64,000 nucleotides of DNA from Sipunculus nudus (lineage: Eukaryota; Annelida; Sipuncula; Golfingiida; Sipunculidae). A model generated the notes under the pieces. It searched no databases, was not told the DNA's origin, and saw only the letters and a list, made by a program, of their open reading frames with translations. The position numbers and the translations under genes were made by a program. The DNA lies in the NCBI GenBank assembly GCA_026874595.1, contig CM049313.1, forward strand, positions 74,208,659 to 74,272,658. The letters run 5' to 3'. This document shows, piece after piece, positions 60,574 through 64,000 of the stretch (positions are counted from its first letter, which is position 1; each line of letters starts with the position of its first letter).

Positions 60574-61702
60574 AGCTCAGCTGATTTTTAGTCATGCTGG
60601 GCTATAGCGATGGGTCTTTGTCCGTCGTCCTTCCGTCTGTCCGTCCGGCCGGCCTTCCGTCCGTTAGCAGGGCACAAATCGTAACTGTAGGGGCTAGGGC
60701 CATGAACCCTCTGCAGTCTTAGAGGTTATAAAAAGATCTCCTTGCAAACCTGAAATTAGGTCACTGCGACCTATATTCTTGAAGTTATGGGGTGTGTTTG
60801 CACCCCCCAGAAATAACTCTTTGAGACAAAATTTTCATCCCAAACCTTCCATCTTTCACATACAGCTCACCTACCAACAGGGGAAGAGCCATAATTTTTT
60901 GGAGGTCGAAAGGTCAAAGGTCAAGGTCACAGGAGCCTCTTCTTTGAAAAGCCTGTGGATGCATTTTAAGCCAACCCTTTCATCCCAATTCTTTGATTTT
61001 TCACATATAGCTCACCTACTAAGTTGGAGAAGAATCCTATAGATTTTGAGGTCACAAGGTCAAAGGTCAGGGTCACAGGATCCACTTCTTTGAAAAGGTT
61101 GTGGACACATTTCAAGCTAGACTTTTCATTCCAAACCTTCCAGCACTGATATCGCTTCTCTGCCAACAGGGGAAAAGACCTGTTGATTTTGAGGTCAAAG
61201 GTCAAGTTCACAGCACCCACTTCTTGCATGGAGTCATTTTCAGGCAAACTTTTCAATCTGTACCATCCATCTGTCATATATGGCTTACCTACCAATAAGG
61301 GAAGAAGCCTATTGATGTTGAGGTCAAAAAGTCAAAGGTCAAGGTCACAATATTTAATTGTTCTAAATGCTTGTGAGCATATTTCAAGTGTAACTGTTCA
61401 ACCCAAACCTTCAGTCTTTCACATATGCCACATCTATGCATCACTCAGTTTGACTCAAACTTCATATTTATGGGTCTTTTTGCTTGAATAAATAACTTAT
61501 TGATTTTGGGGTCAGCTGGTCAGCAGGTTAAAGGTTGCAGGTCAAAGTTATTCACCCATTGGTTGCCAAGTAATTACACCAGATTTAAGTGGTTAGTAGT
61601 TACCCATCATTTAGAAAGAATCCAGTTGATATATGGGCAAAAGGCCAAGGTCATAGGTCAGGGATGTTCACAATTACTTATTTTATAGACTCTCTATTTT
61701 TT
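60574..61702 (+). repeat. family C element, copy 1, with AGGTCA-rich body
   Basis: Hairpin 60574-60603 (AGCTCAGCTGA against TCATGCTGGGCT), then a GTCCGTCGTCCTTCCGTC / GGCCGGCC stretch and GGGCACAAATCGTAAC. It then has diverged units of about 140 bp with AGGTCAAAGGTCAAGGTCAC and CTCACCTACCAA. It ends near a TGTTCACAATTACTTATTTT block. Confidence 0.75.
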
Positions 61703-62335
61703 AGCTCAGCTGACTTTCAGTCATGCTGGGCTATAGCAATGGGTCTTTGTCCGTCGTCCTTCCGTCTGTCCGTCCGGCCGGCCGTCCGTTAGCAGGGCAC
61801 AAATCGTAACCGTAGGGGCTAGGGCCATGAACCCTATGCAGTCTTAGAGGTTATAAAAAGATCTCCTTGCAAACCTGAAATTAGGTCACTGTGACCTATA
61901 TTCTCGAAGTTATGGGGTGTGTTTGCACCCCCCAGAAATAACTCTTTGAGACAAAATATTCATCCCAAACCTTCCATCTTTCACATACAGCTCACCTACC
62001 AACAGGGGAAGAACCATAATTTTTTTTAGGTCAAAAGGTCAAAGGTCAAGGTCACAGGAGCCTCTTCTTTGAAAAGCCTGTGGATGCATTTTAAGCCAAC
62101 CCTTTCATCCCAATTCTTTGATCTTTCACATATAGCTCACCTACTAAGTTGGAGAAGAATCCTATAGATCTTGAGGTCACAAGGTCAAAGGTCAGGGTCA
62201 CAGGATCCACTTCTTTGAAAAGGTTGTGGACACATTTCAAGCTAGACTTTTCATTCCAAACCTTTCAGCACTGTGATGTTCACAATTACTTATTTTATAG
62301 GTCAGTGATGTTCACAATTACTTATTTTATAGACC
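61703..62335 (+). repeat. family C element, copy 2 (partial duplicate of copy 1)
   Basis: 61703-62275 repeats 60574-61145 with few changes and then stops. It is followed by two copies of TGTTCACAATTACTTATTTT (62277 and 62309) that also occur once at the end of copy 1 (61667). Confidence 0.82.
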
Positions 62336-62339
62336 ATCT

Positions 62340-63330
62340 CTATTTTTCTTGTATATATAACCATCCCACCCCAGCTGGTAATCTCCCTGTGTGGCTGTAA
62401 TTGTGAGTGACACTGGTGACATATGACTCCCTTTTGTTTCAGCCTATTAAGTGATAAGGATCAGTGATAAGTACCTCGTTACTTCATAACAAAAACACTG
62501 TTGTCTGAATGCTTCAGCCAGGCATTAAGACTATGAGAGTATAGTATTAAGGTTTAGCTACTGATTTATAAGATGATGGAAAAATTTTGCAGTTTATTTT
62601 ATGGAATCCTAGCAATAAACATAGTTTCCTAGATATCTGAATATTTTAATATATATCACCACATATAAAAGCAAGTGTTTGTTCTCATAATATGTGGATG
62701 TGTACCTTGATTTAGGATGGCTTTTTGTTTTATTTCAAGACCCTTAGTCATGCTTTCTGCATTTCTTTTCTTTCAGGTTTGGCAGTTTACCTACCCTGCT
62801 GACCCCATTGAAAAGCAGAGTGATAATAAAAAAAATTGGACTTACACTTTTTACAATTGCATATCTATAAATCTGATATGAGCGCCTGGACATGCCTTTT
62901 GAATTATTTTGGGCATTCATTACTGGATAATTTGCACCAAGTTTGGTCTCTTATTGGAGAATGTGGGATATCAAATGTCATACTTGTCAGAAATCCATTA
63001 TGTCTGCCAGTTAGCCACCTTAGAAATGATTTCTTCAGTGCAGTTTCAGTAATTTTTCTTTAATGTTTGGTCCAATTTAGAGAATGTTTGTTGTCTGATT
63101 TCAGACTTGTCAAAAGTCCAATATGGCCACCAGGCAACCATCTTTTAATTCCTTTTGATCATATTATCTCAAGAACAGTTAAAGTGAATGCAGTTGGATG
63201 TATATTTATGTAATCTTGTAAAGGATTGGGTCAAATATTTCTGAATAAATATTACCATCATTTATAAAAGTGCAATACAGTTGGCTTGTATTGAATAAAA
63301 ATTCATACAGAAGCACCTGTTTCTCAATAA
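62340..63330. other. mostly unique sequence with two 130-bp repeat units
   Basis: 62930-63150 contains two diverged units related to the array at 38905-39550 (CTTGTCA...GTCCAATATGGCCACCA). No gene is supported. Confidence 0.4.
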
Positions 63331-63332
63331 TT

Positions 63333-64000
63333 GCATCCGCCAAAACAGAGTTTTGCGGATACTAGGTTTTCAGCTGCACGCTGCTGCTGCCGCGTAGGTG
63401 TCCGGAGAACTCCTCCATAACCGCTGGGCAGAATTTTAGGAAACCCGGGATTATGTTCAGTTCACATGTGAACTGCTGCACCCCAATTTTGTTTTGACCT
63501 CTGACCTTTCTTCTGCACTCTGCGTCAGTTTGTGTGTCTGTTTCCACACATAAACCAACATATCTCGGGAACCGTTTGACCGATCAGGAAATTTTTTTGC
63601 ACAAATGTAGCCCTTGGAGAGCTGTTTAACATACAAAAAATGGTGGCGCCACCTGCAACCATGTTTGCACAGTGTCCATCTGTTTGTATGCCTTGGGTTA
63701 AAATCACTCATATCTCCGCAGTGTTTTGACTAATTCACCTGAAATTCAGCATGCGTATACAAATATAGCCCTGGGATAGCTTTATAACATATACAACAAA
63801 AAGTGGCGCCACCTGCAACCATGTTTGCACAGTGTCCATTTGTTTATCTGCCTGGGGTTAAAATCACTCATATCTCTGTAGTGGTTTGACTAATTCACCT
63901 AAAATTCGGCATGCGTATACATCCTAGACAGCTTTTCTGATTTTATGACAGGTGGCGCCACCTACATTAACGTTTACGCTGCAGACATCCAAGCTCATAT
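63333..64000 (+). repeat. family A element, 5' part, cut by the window edge
   Basis: Best-preserved A head. A hairpin at 63333-63362 pairs GCATCCGCCAAAAC with GTTTTGCGGATAC around AGA, followed by TAGGTTTTC and a GCTGCTGCTGCCGCG stretch. The body repeats the A units with GGTGGCGCCACC palindromes at 63642, 63804 and 63951, and continues past 64000. Confidence 0.8.

Overview
This is a eukaryotic, AT-rich nuclear genome window. It has GT-AG introns, many (AT)n and other microsatellites, and a very high load of transposable elements. Animal-type LTR and LINE elements are present, together with hairpin-headed tandem-repeat elements of a kind I associate with marine invertebrate and especially mollusc genomes. 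A mollusc or other lophotrochozoan is my best guess, but no marker gene in the window proves it.

Host genes are few. The only well-supported gene is on the minus strand (8585-21228, ten coding exons; noncoding 5' sequence probably reaches about 26.2 kb). It encodes a 518-residue, mostly coiled-coil protein that I cannot name. All ten exons join in phase with GT-AG borders. Head to head with it, a plus-strand first coding exon (26257-26380) starts an unrecognised gene, which suggests a shared divergent promoter near 26.2 kb. A few orphan exon candidates (24429-24505, 29942-30017, 31933-31965) are weakly supported.

Layout. 1-631: flank with a small inverted-repeat element. 632-8498: a young LTR retrotransposon with 2.9-kb LTRs, a gag gene, a 3'-terminal stub resembling a pol tail, and no protease, reverse transcriptase or integrase. 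8585-26.2 kb: the coiled-coil gene, whose introns hold several transposons. 26.2-39.6 kb: microsatellites, two hairpin-headed repeats or heads and several small DNA elements. 39.7-52.3 kb: a degenerate LINE split by a 9.9-kb repeat element. 52.3-64 kb: almost entirely hairpin-headed tandem-repeat elements.

The most interesting content is a set of at least four repeat families (called A, B, C and D here) that share one blueprint. Each has a 5' hairpin with a three-base loop, then a CCG- or GTCC/GTCTGT-rich simple repeat, then long tandem units. In A, B and D this is followed by an inverted copy of the 5' arm, a second short hairpin and a terminal TCTAG before a T. That is the layout expected of non-autonomous rolling-circle (Helitron/Helentron-like) elements. 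Bodies appear to be shuffled between heads. They are packed with short palindromes and motifs resembling binding sites for CTCF, RFX and nuclear receptors. Insertion is supported by an interrupted LINE (D) and by a probable empty-site copy beside B. The shared blueprint, the shuffling and the regulatory cargo are the leads I would follow first.
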